This document shows positions 33,349 to 45,734 of a stretch of DNA of 64,000 nucleotides, piece after piece; position 1 is the first letter of the stretch, and each line of letters opens with the position of its first letter. The translations under genes and the position numbers were made by a program. The notes under the pieces are model-generated. The model was not told the origin of the DNA. It saw only the letters and a program-made list of their open reading frames with translations, and ran no database searches. Location of the stretch: contig NZ_BAAGBE010000001.1 in NCBI RefSeq assembly GCF_047149785.1, positions 3,472,001-3,536,000 of the forward strand. Direction: 5' to 3'. This DNA comes from Nitrobacter sp047149785 (GTDB lineage Bacteria; Pseudomonadota; Alphaproteobacteria; Rhizobiales; Xanthobacteraceae).

Positions 33349-33417
33349 GCGAATGTTAAATTCGAGGCTATGCCGGCCACGTATATTTGCTAGGGGTTCC
33401 CCGCCCTTAACATTCGC
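33349..33417. promoter_or_regulatory. 11-bp perfect inverted repeat, arms 47 bp apart
   Basis: GCGAATGTTAA (33349-33359) and TTAACATTCGC (33407-33417) are exact complements in the 319-bp gap between tolB and the GGDEF-EAL gene. The spacing suggests a looping regulator or a long hairpin. No protein can be named. Confidence 0.45.
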
Positions 33418-33572
33418 AAGAAGGTTCGCGGAAACGAGGCGCGAAAGTTCGCTAGCCTGCTGATTCGGGGAGACAAATCCCGTTTTTCGATGATTGGCTC
33501 AACGTCTCGCTAACGATGTTCGCTCAGAAAGGCTTCACCGGCACTCGGTAACACTGTGCATCCGGAAAAAGG

Positions 33573-35915
33573 ATGCGCACGCACCCGATGCAATTGGCCG
33601 ATCACCATCGCGATCCCGATACGATGTCGCCAGCGATATATGCGGCGCTCGTAGGGTCGCTATTTCAGAACCCGGCGCCGATGTTCGCCGGAGCGGTTTG
33701 CGCGGCGATCGCCGCCACCATGACCGCATTGAAAACCGGCAATCATCTGCTGTGGCCGTGCGCGGTGCTCCTGGTCCTCATCGGCGCGCTCCGCAGCTTC
33801 GATATGATGAAATACAAGCGCCGCCGCTCGGAGCTGACCGCGACCGAGGCAACGCGCTGGGAGATCAGGTACCAGACCGGAGCGGTGCTTTACGCGATCG
33901 TGCTCGGCGCGTGGTGCGCCATCGCTCTTCTAATGACTGACGATGCTGTTGCGCATATGATCTGCATCTCGGTCACCACGGGATACGTGGCGGCCGGCGC
34001 CGGCCGCGCCTACGGGCGCCCGTGGATTTTCCATCTGCAGATTCTGCTGACCAGCGGACCGATGGCGGCAGCGATGGCGTTGCGCGCCGACCCCTACTAT
34101 GTCGGGACGGCCCTTCTCACCGTGCTGTATTTCCTCGGCCTGGAGAGGATCACGACAAGGCTGCAGGCGATTTTCGTTCGCGCGCTGATCGCGCGCGAGC
34201 GCGAAGCGGCGCTCGCCGGCCAGTTCGACACCGCGCTGAACAATATGCCTCATGGCCTGTGCATGTTCGGCGCAGACGGTCGTCTCGGCGTGATGAATTA
34301 CCGCTTCAGCGAAATGATGCGTCTCCCCGACGGTTTCGTGCATCGCAACGTCGGTGCGGCAGAGGTCATCGCGGCATGCGTAGCAGCGGGAGCGATGTCA
34401 TCCGAAAACGGAAAGACGATCATCTCGGAGGTCGAGAATTCGCTGGACGGGGCTATCGTGACCGCCGACGCGGATACGGAACACGGTCGGGCACTGTCGT
34501 GGACGTTCCAGCCGATGGCCTGCGGCGGCACGGTCATTCTCGTCGAGGACATCACGGAGCGGCGCGAGGCGGAAGCGAGAATCAGCCATCTCGCCCGCTT
34601 CGATTCGCTCACGGAACTGCCCAACAGACTGAGCTTTCGCGACGAAATCGAACGCCTGCTGGCTTTCTCGAACAGCGAGTCGCGGTTGTCGGCGTTGCTG
34701 TTCATCGACCTCGATCAATTCAAGCAGATCAACGATACCCTCGGCCATCCCTGCGGCGATCGCCTGTTATGCATCGTTGCCGACCGGCTGCGCGGGATGC
34801 TGCGCCCGGAGGATTTCGTCGCGCGTTTCGGCGGTGATGAATTCGTCATATTCCAACAGAACATCCGGTCAGCGGAGGAGGCGGCCACGCTGTCGCGCCG
34901 CGTCGTCGAGCGGCTGACCGAGAGATACGAGGTCGATCACCACCTGGTCGAGATCGGCGCGAGCATCGGCATCGCGCTGACGTCGCCGGGCGTCACAGCC
35001 GACAACCTTCTCAAGAACGCCGACATGGCGCTCTATCGCGCCAAGGCCGACGGCCGCGGAACCTTCTGCTTCTTCCGTAACGAGATGGCGGAAATCGTCG
35101 AAGCGCGTCGAGTCCTCGAACTCGATCTGCGCAAGGCGTTGGCCAACGAACAGTTCGAGCTGTTCTATCAGCCGCTGGTCAACCTGAGGTCGGGACGGAT
35201 CACCACTTGCGAGGCGCTGCTGCGCTGGAATCATCCGACGCGCGGAACCGTCTCCCCGATGGACATCATTCCGGTAGCGGAGGAGATGGGTCTCATCATC
35301 GATCTCGGCCGCTGGATTTTGCGCAAGGCCTGCATGGAATGCATGACGTGGCCGGACGCCGTCAGCGTCGCCGTCAATTTTTCGTCACAGCAGTTCCACC
35401 AGCGCGACATCCTGAGCGAAGTTCGTTACGCGCTGGAGGTGTCCGGTCTTCCCGCGCACCGTCTGGAAATCGAAATCACGGAATCGTCCTTGCTGCGCAA
35501 CACCGACTGGACGCGGGACGCGCTGACGCAGTTGCGCTCGGCAGGCGTGAGGATTTCGCTCGACGACTTCGGCACGGGTTATTCGAGCCTCAGCTATCTG
35601 CACAACTTCCCGCTTCAGAAGGTCAAGATCGACCGCTCGTTCCTCGATGGGATCGAGGCGGACCGGCCGCTGACGCTGCTCCGCGGCGTGGCACGTCTGA
35701 GCGCAGATCTCGGCATGTCCGTCGTCGTCGAAGGCATTGAAACCAACGAGCAGCTCGAACTCATCAGTGCGGACGGCACTGTGTCGGAAGCGCAGGGCTA
35801 TCTGTTCAGCCGCCCGGTGGCCGCGGCGCGGATTCGCCAGCTTCTGGATGCCTCACATGGACGGCATTTGCGTGGCGACAATGTGAAGGTGCTACCGTCC
35901 CGGTCTATCGCTTGA
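33573..35915 (+). CDS. Membrane-bound GGDEF-EAL cyclic-di-GMP protein
   Basis: The 780-residue protein has an N-terminal membrane region with about five helices (residues 20-190), then a PAS-like segment (about 210-330, ALNNMPHGLCMFGADGRLGV). A diguanylate cyclase domain follows with an intact GGDEF at 420-424, and a phosphodiesterase domain with EAL at 547-549 and later ITESSLLRN, DDFGTGYSSLSYL and VVVEGIETNEQ. Both active sites look complete, so it could make or break c-di-GMP, with the membrane part as sensor. It lies between tolB and pal, next to a FeeM-like gene, where neither is expected. The start at 33573 has no strong ribosome-binding site. Confidence 0.9.
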   Translation: MRTHPMQLADHHRDPDTMSPAIYAALVGSLFQNPAPMFAGAVCAAIAATMTALKTGNHLLWPCAVLLVLIGALRSFDMMKYKRRRSELTATEATRWEIRYQTGAVLYAIVLGAWCAIALLMTDDAVAHMICISVTTGYVAAGAGRAYGRPWIFHLQILLTSGPMAAAMALRADPYYVGTALLTVLYFLGLERITTRLQAIFVRALIAREREAALAGQFDTALNNMPHGLCMFGADGRLGVMNYRFSEMMRLPDGFVHRNVGAAEVIAACVAAGAMSSENGKTIISEVENSLDGAIVTADADTEHGRALSWTFQPMACGGTVILVEDITERREAEARISHLARFDSLTELPNRLSFRDEIERLLAFSNSESRLSALLFIDLDQFKQINDTLGHPCGDRLLCIVADRLRGMLRPEDFVARFGGDEFVIFQQNIRSAEEAATLSRRVVERLTERYEVDHHLVEIGASIGIALTSPGVTADNLLKNADMALYRAKADGRGTFCFFRNEMAEIVEARRVLELDLRKALANEQFELFYQPLVNLRSGRITTCEALLRWNHPTRGTVSPMDIIPVAEEMGLIIDLGRWILRKACMECMTWPDAVSVAVNFSSQQFHQRDILSEVRYALEVSGLPAHRLEIEITESSLLRNTDWTRDALTQLRSAGVRISLDDFGTGYSSLSYLHNFPLQKVKIDRSFLDGIEADRPLTLLRGVARLSADLGMSVVVEGIETNEQLELISADGTVSEAQGYLFSRPVAAARIRQLLDASHGRHLRGDNVKVLPSRSIA

Positions 35916-36028
35916 AATTTTCTCCTCCAATTCGCCCGCCTCGAATTGAAAATCTTCTAATCCCGGTGAAATGGAATTGTTAAGATCGATACGAAATAAA
36001 ATAACAAGGAGGAGACGAATTAACTCTA

Positions 36029-36068
36029 ATGCTTCGTTATCTTTGCAATATGTTAGCAAAGCGCTAAC
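36029..36068 (+). promoter_or_regulatory. Possible leader peptide and palindrome before the FeeM-like gene
   Basis: AAGGAGGAG (36006-36014) is a very strong Shine-Dalgarno in an AT-rich gap. The nearest ATG, 15 nt on, opens a 12-codon frame (MLRYLCNMLAKR). Its stop lies inside the palindrome GTTAGC-AAAGC-GCTAAC (36052-36068), 45 bp before the next gene's ATG. Spacing is long for a start, so the leader reading is tentative. Confidence 0.3.
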
Positions 36069-36112
36069 CTTTGGCCGTCGGCTGGGATTCAAAATGGATC
36101 GGGGGTGTTCCA

Positions 36113-36856
36113 ATGGGTTCAGCTCAACAGGTGGCGGCCAAGCCGGCGGAACGCGGGATCGAGCTTCTCGATCGCATCGATTATCGTCTGATGGAGACGC
36201 CCGCGGACCGGGACATCATCTACCGCCTTCGATATCGCGCCTATCTGAAAGAAGCCGCGATCGACCCTAACCCGGATCGCAGGATCACCGATCGTTTCGA
36301 CGACATGCCGAACTCCTGGATTTTCGGCGTCTATCTGGACGGCGCGCTGGCCAGCTCCATTCGCCTCAGCATTTCATCGCCGGAATATCCGCTTTGTCCG
36401 TCGGTGGACGTGTTTCAGGATTACCTCCAGCCGGAGGTGGATCGGGGCAAGGTCATGGTTGATCCGACCCGCTTTGTCGCGGATCCGGAAATCGCGGGAC
36501 GATTTCCCGAACTGCCCTACCTCACGCTCCGGCTCTGCTTCGTCGCCTGCAACTTCTTCAATGCCGATCTCGGTCTGGCCACCGTTCGTCCCGAGCACCG
36601 CACCTTCTATACGCGGCTGTTCAATCACCAGCCGCTAAGCCCGCCTCGCGTCTATCCGGGCCTGATCAAGCCGATTTGCCTGATGGCGGTCGATTTTCCG
36701 GCGTCCCGCGAAAAGGTTTTCGCCCGCTATCCTTATCTGCGTTCAAGTTATTTCGAACGTCGGATGTTGTTTGAGCGTGGATCCGGCGCCTTGGCCCCGG
36801 CGCTGACCGGTTCCGCGCTTCCGTTCGCCCGCGCCTCGATCGTCCCGAAGTCTTGA
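36113..36856 (+). CDS. N-acyl amino acid synthase (FeeM)-like GNAT protein
   Basis: The 247-residue protein matches the acyl-homoserine-lactone-synthase-like branch of GNAT proteins: IYRLRYRAYLKEAAIDPNPD, ITDRFDDMPNSWIFGVY, ALASSIRLSISSPEYP and VMVDPTRFVADPE, followed by LTLRLCFVACNFFNAD. FeeM-type enzymes link fatty-acyl groups from acyl carrier protein to amino acids. The real acyl donor and acceptor are unknown. The ATG at 36113 follows GGGGGTG; an upstream TTG (36071) is less likely. It lies after a c-di-GMP enzyme and before pal, with an unusually AT-rich upstream region. Confidence 0.7.
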   Translation: MGSAQQVAAKPAERGIELLDRIDYRLMETPADRDIIYRLRYRAYLKEAAIDPNPDRRITDRFDDMPNSWIFGVYLDGALASSIRLSISSPEYPLCPSVDVFQDYLQPEVDRGKVMVDPTRFVADPEIAGRFPELPYLTLRLCFVACNFFNADLGLATVRPEHRTFYTRLFNHQPLSPPRVYPGLIKPICLMAVDFPASREKVFARYPYLRSSYFERRMLFERGSGALAPALTGSALPFARASIVPKS

Positions 36857-37119
36857 TCCTGTTCCTTGTCGGACGACGGTGCGATGCCCGATCGCCGTGA
36901 ATTCTGAAGCGGCTGCGGACGTGCGCCGGGCGGGAAAACCGCTGCCGGTTCACCGTCACGCCACATTTCCAACCCATTAACCATGCGGGCGCTTCTTCCG
37001 AAAAAAATGGCATTTGATGCAGTCGGGCAACGTCTCATCAAGGTTGACGGAACGTTCGCTTAACCATCGCGCTGTAGAGCGGATGACAGTTGGAAAAACG
37101 TGAGCGTGGAGGCTCCGGA

Positions 37120-37611
37120 ATGTTAGATCAGAAGCGAATGCTCCGGGGATTGAAGCTGGCTGCCGTGCTCGCCGTGGCGTTGTCGATGGGGGCTTGCGCC
37201 AACAAGAATCCTCTGGACGGGAGCGCGATGGCCAATGCCGCGACCCCCGGCAGCCAGCAGGATTTCGTGGTCAACGTCGGCGACCGCGTCTTCTTCGATA
37301 GCGACCAGACCAATCTCTCGCCACAGGCGATCACGACGCTGGAGAAACAGGCGCGCTGGCTGCAGACCTACAATCGCTATTCCTTCACGATCGAGGGCCA
37401 TGCCGACGAGCGCGGCACCCGCGAATACAACATTGCGCTCGGCGCACGCCGCGCGCAGACGGTTCGGGCCTTCCTTGCATCGCGCGGCATCGACCCGAGC
37501 CGGATGCGGACCATTTCATACGGCAAGGAGCGCCCGGTTGCGGTCTGCAACGACGTCTCCTGCTGGTCCCAGAACCGCCGCGCCGTCACGGTGCTGAACG
37601 CCAGTTCCTGA
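37120..37611 (+). CDS. pal: Peptidoglycan-associated lipoprotein Pal
   Basis: The 163-residue lipoprotein has a lipobox (LSMGAC, acylated Cys near residue 25), a short Asn/Ala linker, and an OmpA-like peptidoglycan-binding domain: VFFDSDQTNLSPQA, FTIEGHADERGTREYNIALG and RMRTISYGKERPVA. Pal links the outer membrane to the wall and is recruited by TolB and TolA. The ATG at 37120 follows GGAGGCTCCGGA. It is separated from tolB by about 3.9 kb holding two genes. Confidence 0.95.
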   Translation: MLDQKRMLRGLKLAAVLAVALSMGACANKNPLDGSAMANAATPGSQQDFVVNVGDRVFFDSDQTNLSPQAITTLEKQARWLQTYNRYSFTIEGHADERGTREYNIALGARRAQTVRAFLASRGIDPSRMRTISYGKERPVAVCNDVSCWSQNRRAVTVLNASS

Positions 37612-37634
37612 CGTTTCCCGCATGTCGATTCCGG

Positions 37635-37663
37635 CCGGCGCCTTCGAGGCGCCGGTTCTGTTT
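37635..37663 (+). terminator. Hairpin terminator after pal
   Basis: CCGGCGCCT-TCG-AGGCGCCGG, a perfect 9-bp stem, is followed by TTCTGTTTC. It lies 24 bp after the pal stop, so cpoB probably has its own promoter. Confidence 0.75.
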
Positions 37664-37673
37664 CGGACGGAAC

Positions 37674-37720
37674 CCAAGACCATCCAGACCAAGACCATCC
37701 AAGACCAAGACCAAGAAAAC
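37674..37720. repeat. Degenerate CCAAGA / AAGACCATCC short tandem repeat
   Basis: About seven imperfect AAGACC-type units run in tandem between the pal terminator and the dispersed repeat at 37727. It is non-coding; slipped-strand length variation is possible. Confidence 0.65.
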
Positions 37721-37726
37721 GTCTGT

Positions 37727-37848
37727 GGCGTTTTCGAGCGAAGCATGTCCTCACGCTTGAACCGGGGATGGATACCGTTTCGCGTGAAGAAAACGCGTCA
37801 AATCAAAACCGTAGACCGGCCTCCGATTCCATCGGCAGCGGAATGGCT
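37727..37848. repeat. Dispersed repeat with GCGTTTTCGAGCGAAG core
   Basis: It shares GGCGTTTTCGAGCGAAG, CGCGTGAAGAAAACGCGTCA and a tail like GATTCCATCGGCAGCGGAAT with 61757-61860, but has about 25 extra bases near its middle. A tail fragment also lies at 38957-38984. Confidence 0.7.
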
Positions 37849-37983
37849 CAGAGATGAGACTGGCCGGGACGGAAGATCGTCGTAAAGTGATTGCCGGTGT
37901 TGGACCAAGTCACATTTTCGGCGCAGTCGGGTTTTCAATGGATGCGCTTTCGATGTGACGTTCATTTCAATCGTCAGGCCAAA

Positions 37984-38940
37984 ATGTCATCCATAGCCTC
38001 GAGGCTTGCGCGCGCAGCGGCCGTTGCCGCCGTGCTTGCGCTGTCGTCACCCGCATTCGCGCAATACGATGGCGACCCTGAAATCCGCATTCAGCAGCTT
38101 GAAGATCAGCTCAGAACGCTGACCGGGCAGAACGAGGAATTGCAACACCGCAACAAGCTGCTCGAGCAGCAATTGCAGCAGCTCCAGCCTGGAGCCGCGC
38201 CGTCGGGCGTCGCCGCCGCCGCTCCGCCGCCGCAACCGGGTCCGGGGTACAGCCAGCCGGGCTACGATCAGCAGGGAGGTCAGGCGCCCGCCGTTCAGGA
38301 GCAGGCTGTGACCGTGCCCGCGCAAGGCCATCGCGGCGATGCCTTCGATCCCAGCCAGAATCCCAACGCGCCGGGCGCTCCTCGCGCGCTGGGCGGTGGT
38401 CGGATGCCGCTGCCCGCTGAAGCCGTCGATGCGCCCGGCGGCCGGGAGGCTGGCGCCCCGCTCGATCTCGCCAATACCGGTTCCCGCCGTCCGGGATACT
38501 ATCCGCCCGAATCCGCTCCGTCCAATACCGGGGGCTTGACCACCCTGCCGCCTTCGGCGTCGCCGCGCGACGAGTTCGATCTGGGCATCGGTTACATGGA
38601 GCGCAAGGATTATGCACTCGCCGAGGAAACCATGCGCAATTTCACCCAGAAATACCCGTCCGATGCGCTGACCGGCGATGCGCAGTACTGGCTCGGTGAA
38701 AGCCTGTTTCAGCGCCAGAAATATCGCGACGCGGCCGAAGCTTTCCTCGGCGTCACCACGAAGTACGATAGTTCGCCGAAGGCGGCCGATGCGTTGCTGC
38801 GGCTCGGACAATCGCTGGCCGCGCTGAAGGAAAAGGAGGCCGCCTGCGCCGCGCTCGGCGAAGTCACGCGCAAATATCCCCGCGCTTCCGCCGGGGTGAA
38901 GCAGGCCGTGGACCGCGAGCAGAAGCGGGTGAAGTGCTGA
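37984..38940 (+). CDS. cpoB: Cell division coordinator CpoB (YbgF)
   Basis: The 318-residue protein has a signal peptide (AAAVAAVLALSSPAFAQ), an N-terminal trimerising coiled coil (IQQLEDQLRTLTGQNEELQH), a Pro/Gly/Gln-rich linker to about residue 185, and C-terminal TPRs (FDLGIGYMERKDYALAEETM, AQYWLGESLFQRQKYRDAAE). CpoB ties PBP1B activity to Tol constriction. The start at 37984 gives a proper signal peptide; the frame opens to 37891. Confidence 0.9.
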   Translation: MSSIASRLARAAAVAAVLALSSPAFAQYDGDPEIRIQQLEDQLRTLTGQNEELQHRNKLLEQQLQQLQPGAAPSGVAAAAPPPQPGPGYSQPGYDQQGGQAPAVQEQAVTVPAQGHRGDAFDPSQNPNAPGAPRALGGGRMPLPAEAVDAPGGREAGAPLDLANTGSRRPGYYPPESAPSNTGGLTTLPPSASPRDEFDLGIGYMERKDYALAEETMRNFTQKYPSDALTGDAQYWLGESLFQRQKYRDAAEAFLGVTTKYDSSPKAADALLRLGQSLAALKEKEAACAALGEVTRKYPRASAGVKQAVDREQKRVKC

Positions 38941-38996
38941 AGAACGAGCCCCGCGCCTGATTCCATCAGCGGCGCAAAGGCTCTAAACATTGCGGC

Positions 38997-40034
38997 ATGA
39001 TCGAGGACGACGCCTCGCCGATTTTGGCAACGGAAGCCAAGCTTTTGTTTGCGGACTGGAAAGCGGCCCGCGCGCTCGTCCTCGCCGTGTCCGGCGGCCC
39101 GGATTCGATGGCGCTGATGTGGCTTGCGGCGCGCTGGCGGCGCGGTCTGAAATGCGGCCCCGATCTGATTGCGGTCACCGTCGATCATGGCTTGCGGCGC
39201 GAAGCGGCGCGCGAGGCACGCAATGTGAAGCAACTCGCCAGGTCTCTTGGCATTTCTCATCGCACCTTGCGCTGGATCGGCAAGAAGCCGGCGACCGGCC
39301 TGCCCGCAGCCGCGCGCGAGGCGCGATACGCGCTGCTGTTCAAGACGGCGCGGTCCCATGGCGCCAGCCACGTTCTGACCGCGCATACCTTGGACGATCA
39401 GGCCGAGACGGTGTTGATGCGGATATCGCGCGGCAGCGGCATTGCCGGCCTGTCCGCCATGGCGCGCGAAACCTCGCGTGAGGGGGCCGCCCTGGCCCGC
39501 CCGTTGCTGCATGTCCCGAAGTCGCGGCTGATCGCGACGCTCGGAAAAGCCGGAATCGGCTATGCGGAGGACCCGACCAACCGCGACGTCAGCTTCACGC
39601 GGCCCCGCTTGCGCGCGCTGATGCCGGCGCTGGCGAACGAAGGATGCGACGCCCGCAACCTGGCGCGGCTGGCGTGGCGTCTGGCGCGGGCTAATATGGC
39701 GCTCGAACTTCTTGTCGACGGCGCCGAGCGCTATCTGGCGTTGCGGGATCGCGCCGCGCACCATTCAGGTTTTCAGGCAAGCGCCTTTGCCGCCCTGTCC
39801 GAGGAGATCAGGGTTCGGTTGCTGTTGCGGGCGATCGGTCGCGTCGGCTGCGAAGGATCGGTCGAACTGGGCAAGGTCGAGTCCCTTCTGGCGGCTCTTG
39901 ATCGCGCGGCGGCGGATAACGTCGCCGCGGGGCGTCGGATTCTGCTGAGGCGGACATTGGCGGGAGCGCTGGTGACGCTCACCGCCGAGCGGATCACCGT
40001 TGAGCCGGCGCCGCCGCGGCGCCGACAGGGCTGA
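38997..40034 (+). CDS. tilS: tRNA(Ile)-lysidine synthase TilS
   Basis: The 345-residue protein has the PP-loop SGGPDS at residues 32-37 (ALVLAVSGGPDSMALMWL), VTVDHGLRREA, AHTLDDQAETVLMRISRGSG and YAEDPTNRDVSFTRPRLR. It makes lysidine at C34 of tRNA-Ile(CAU), which is essential for AUA decoding. It is shorter than the E. coli enzyme (about 430), mainly in the C-terminal domain, as is common in this group. It lies between cpoB and ftsH. Confidence 0.93.
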   Translation: MIEDDASPILATEAKLLFADWKAARALVLAVSGGPDSMALMWLAARWRRGLKCGPDLIAVTVDHGLRREAAREARNVKQLARSLGISHRTLRWIGKKPATGLPAAAREARYALLFKTARSHGASHVLTAHTLDDQAETVLMRISRGSGIAGLSAMARETSREGAALARPLLHVPKSRLIATLGKAGIGYAEDPTNRDVSFTRPRLRALMPALANEGCDARNLARLAWRLARANMALELLVDGAERYLALRDRAAHHSGFQASAFAALSEEIRVRLLLRAIGRVGCEGSVELGKVESLLAALDRAAADNVAAGRRILLRRTLAGALVTLTAERITVEPAPPRRRQG

Positions 40035-40257
40035 CGCGGCAGGGCCTTGCGAGGGCGGCGCGTTAACCGTCGCGCAAAACGCCGCGTCATGACGAGCCGG
40101 AAAAGGGTTATATATTCTATATTGCGCCAGGTTCCATATGAGGCCTGCGTGCATCGGCGATCATGCGCCTAACTGAAGCGTGAAGGGCCATGCCGATCGC
40201 CTGAGCCCGTTGAAAGGTGAAGCGGATCAAAGAGGTGACAGAACCCGGCCCCGCGGC

Positions 40258-40289
40258 GCTGAAATGCCTTGTAGCTGAAATGCCTTGTA
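40258..40289. repeat. 16-bp perfect tandem duplication before ftsH
   Basis: GCTGAAATGCCTTGTA is present twice head to tail in the 418-bp tilS-ftsH gap. The rest of the gap has an AT-rich TATATATTCTATATT patch near 40110 and no gene. Confidence 0.8.
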
Positions 40290-40341
40290 AACGTATCCCG
40301 GCCGAATAGGTTTAAATTTGACGAGAGTCTCGCGCGGTTCC

Positions 40342-40370
40342 CTTGGCAGCGGCAATCGTCGCGCCTAGAT
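40342..40370 (+). promoter_or_regulatory. Candidate heat-shock (RpoH-type) promoter for ftsH
   Basis: CTTGGC (40342-40347), 17 bp, then CTAGAT (40365-40370) resembles alphaproteobacterial sigma-32 promoters (CTTG and CYTAT-type boxes). ftsH is a classic heat-shock gene. The transcription start would be about 75 bp before the ATG. Confidence 0.45.
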
Positions 40371-40452
40371 TGTATACGTGTCGGCAACCCTTATCTGTTG
40401 AGTCGATGCAGGGACATCCGGCTGCGATCCGCGCGGCCCCGAAGGAAAATCG

Positions 40453-42378
<1,926 letters not shown>

Positions 42379-42420
42379 GGTCATTCGCGAACCGTCTATC
42401 GGCGAACAGCAGACGAAACA

Positions 42421-42448
42421 GAACAGCCCGGCGCAAGCCGGGCTGTTC
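42421..42448 (+). terminator. Hairpin after ftsH
   Basis: GAACAGCCCGGC-GCAA-GCCGGGCTGTTC is a perfect 12-bp stem with a tetraloop 43 bp after the ftsH stop. A TGTTTTT run follows 23 bp later rather than at once. Confidence 0.75.
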
Positions 42449-42615
42449 TCACGATTCGACTGTTTTTCACGATTGGCATTGCCGCGAAGCCGGAATGGGT
42501 GAGGCGCGCGGAAAGCGTTCGGCCAAGGAAACGGCGGCTCGCGCAGCTTGCGTGGAGTCGTCGAAACGTGGTGTAAGGCGAACACGCTTTCCTTCACGTG
42601 GAATGGTTTCACCGC

Positions 42616-45429
<2,814 letters not shown>

Positions 45430-45734
45430 TTGCCCGCCTGGTCGGGATTATGCCGGCCCCATCTTGATCACGCCGCGGCCTTCGCTCGCGTGGATTTGTC
45501 CCTTCGCTCTGCGGCCGGCTGCGGCCGGCGTTGACCTGATCTTTACCATTCCGCCGGAGCCGTTGTTTACCAACGTTTGCAGTTTCTCGGCGCGATCGCG
45601 ATGCGCTCTTGCCTGTGGCGCGCGCGCACCGCCGGTTAACGCCCTCGCAACTTTAATGGGATATTACCGAAATCGATCGAATTGCACCGGACGTTGCGGA
45701 TCGATCGCGTGTGTGGCGTTGCGTGAGCGTATCG
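45430..45734. other. Intergenic region, ppdK to SleB-type gene
   Basis: This 305-bp gap holds a tandem CTGCGGCCGG pair with hairpin potential near 45517-45538, a plausible ppdK terminator. It should contain the promoter of the next gene. No further structure was recognised. Confidence 0.4.

Noticed and set aside
37674..37720. Short tandem repeat considered as a CRISPR array
   Set aside because: Units are 6-10 bp without spacers of constant length, and no cas genes are near.
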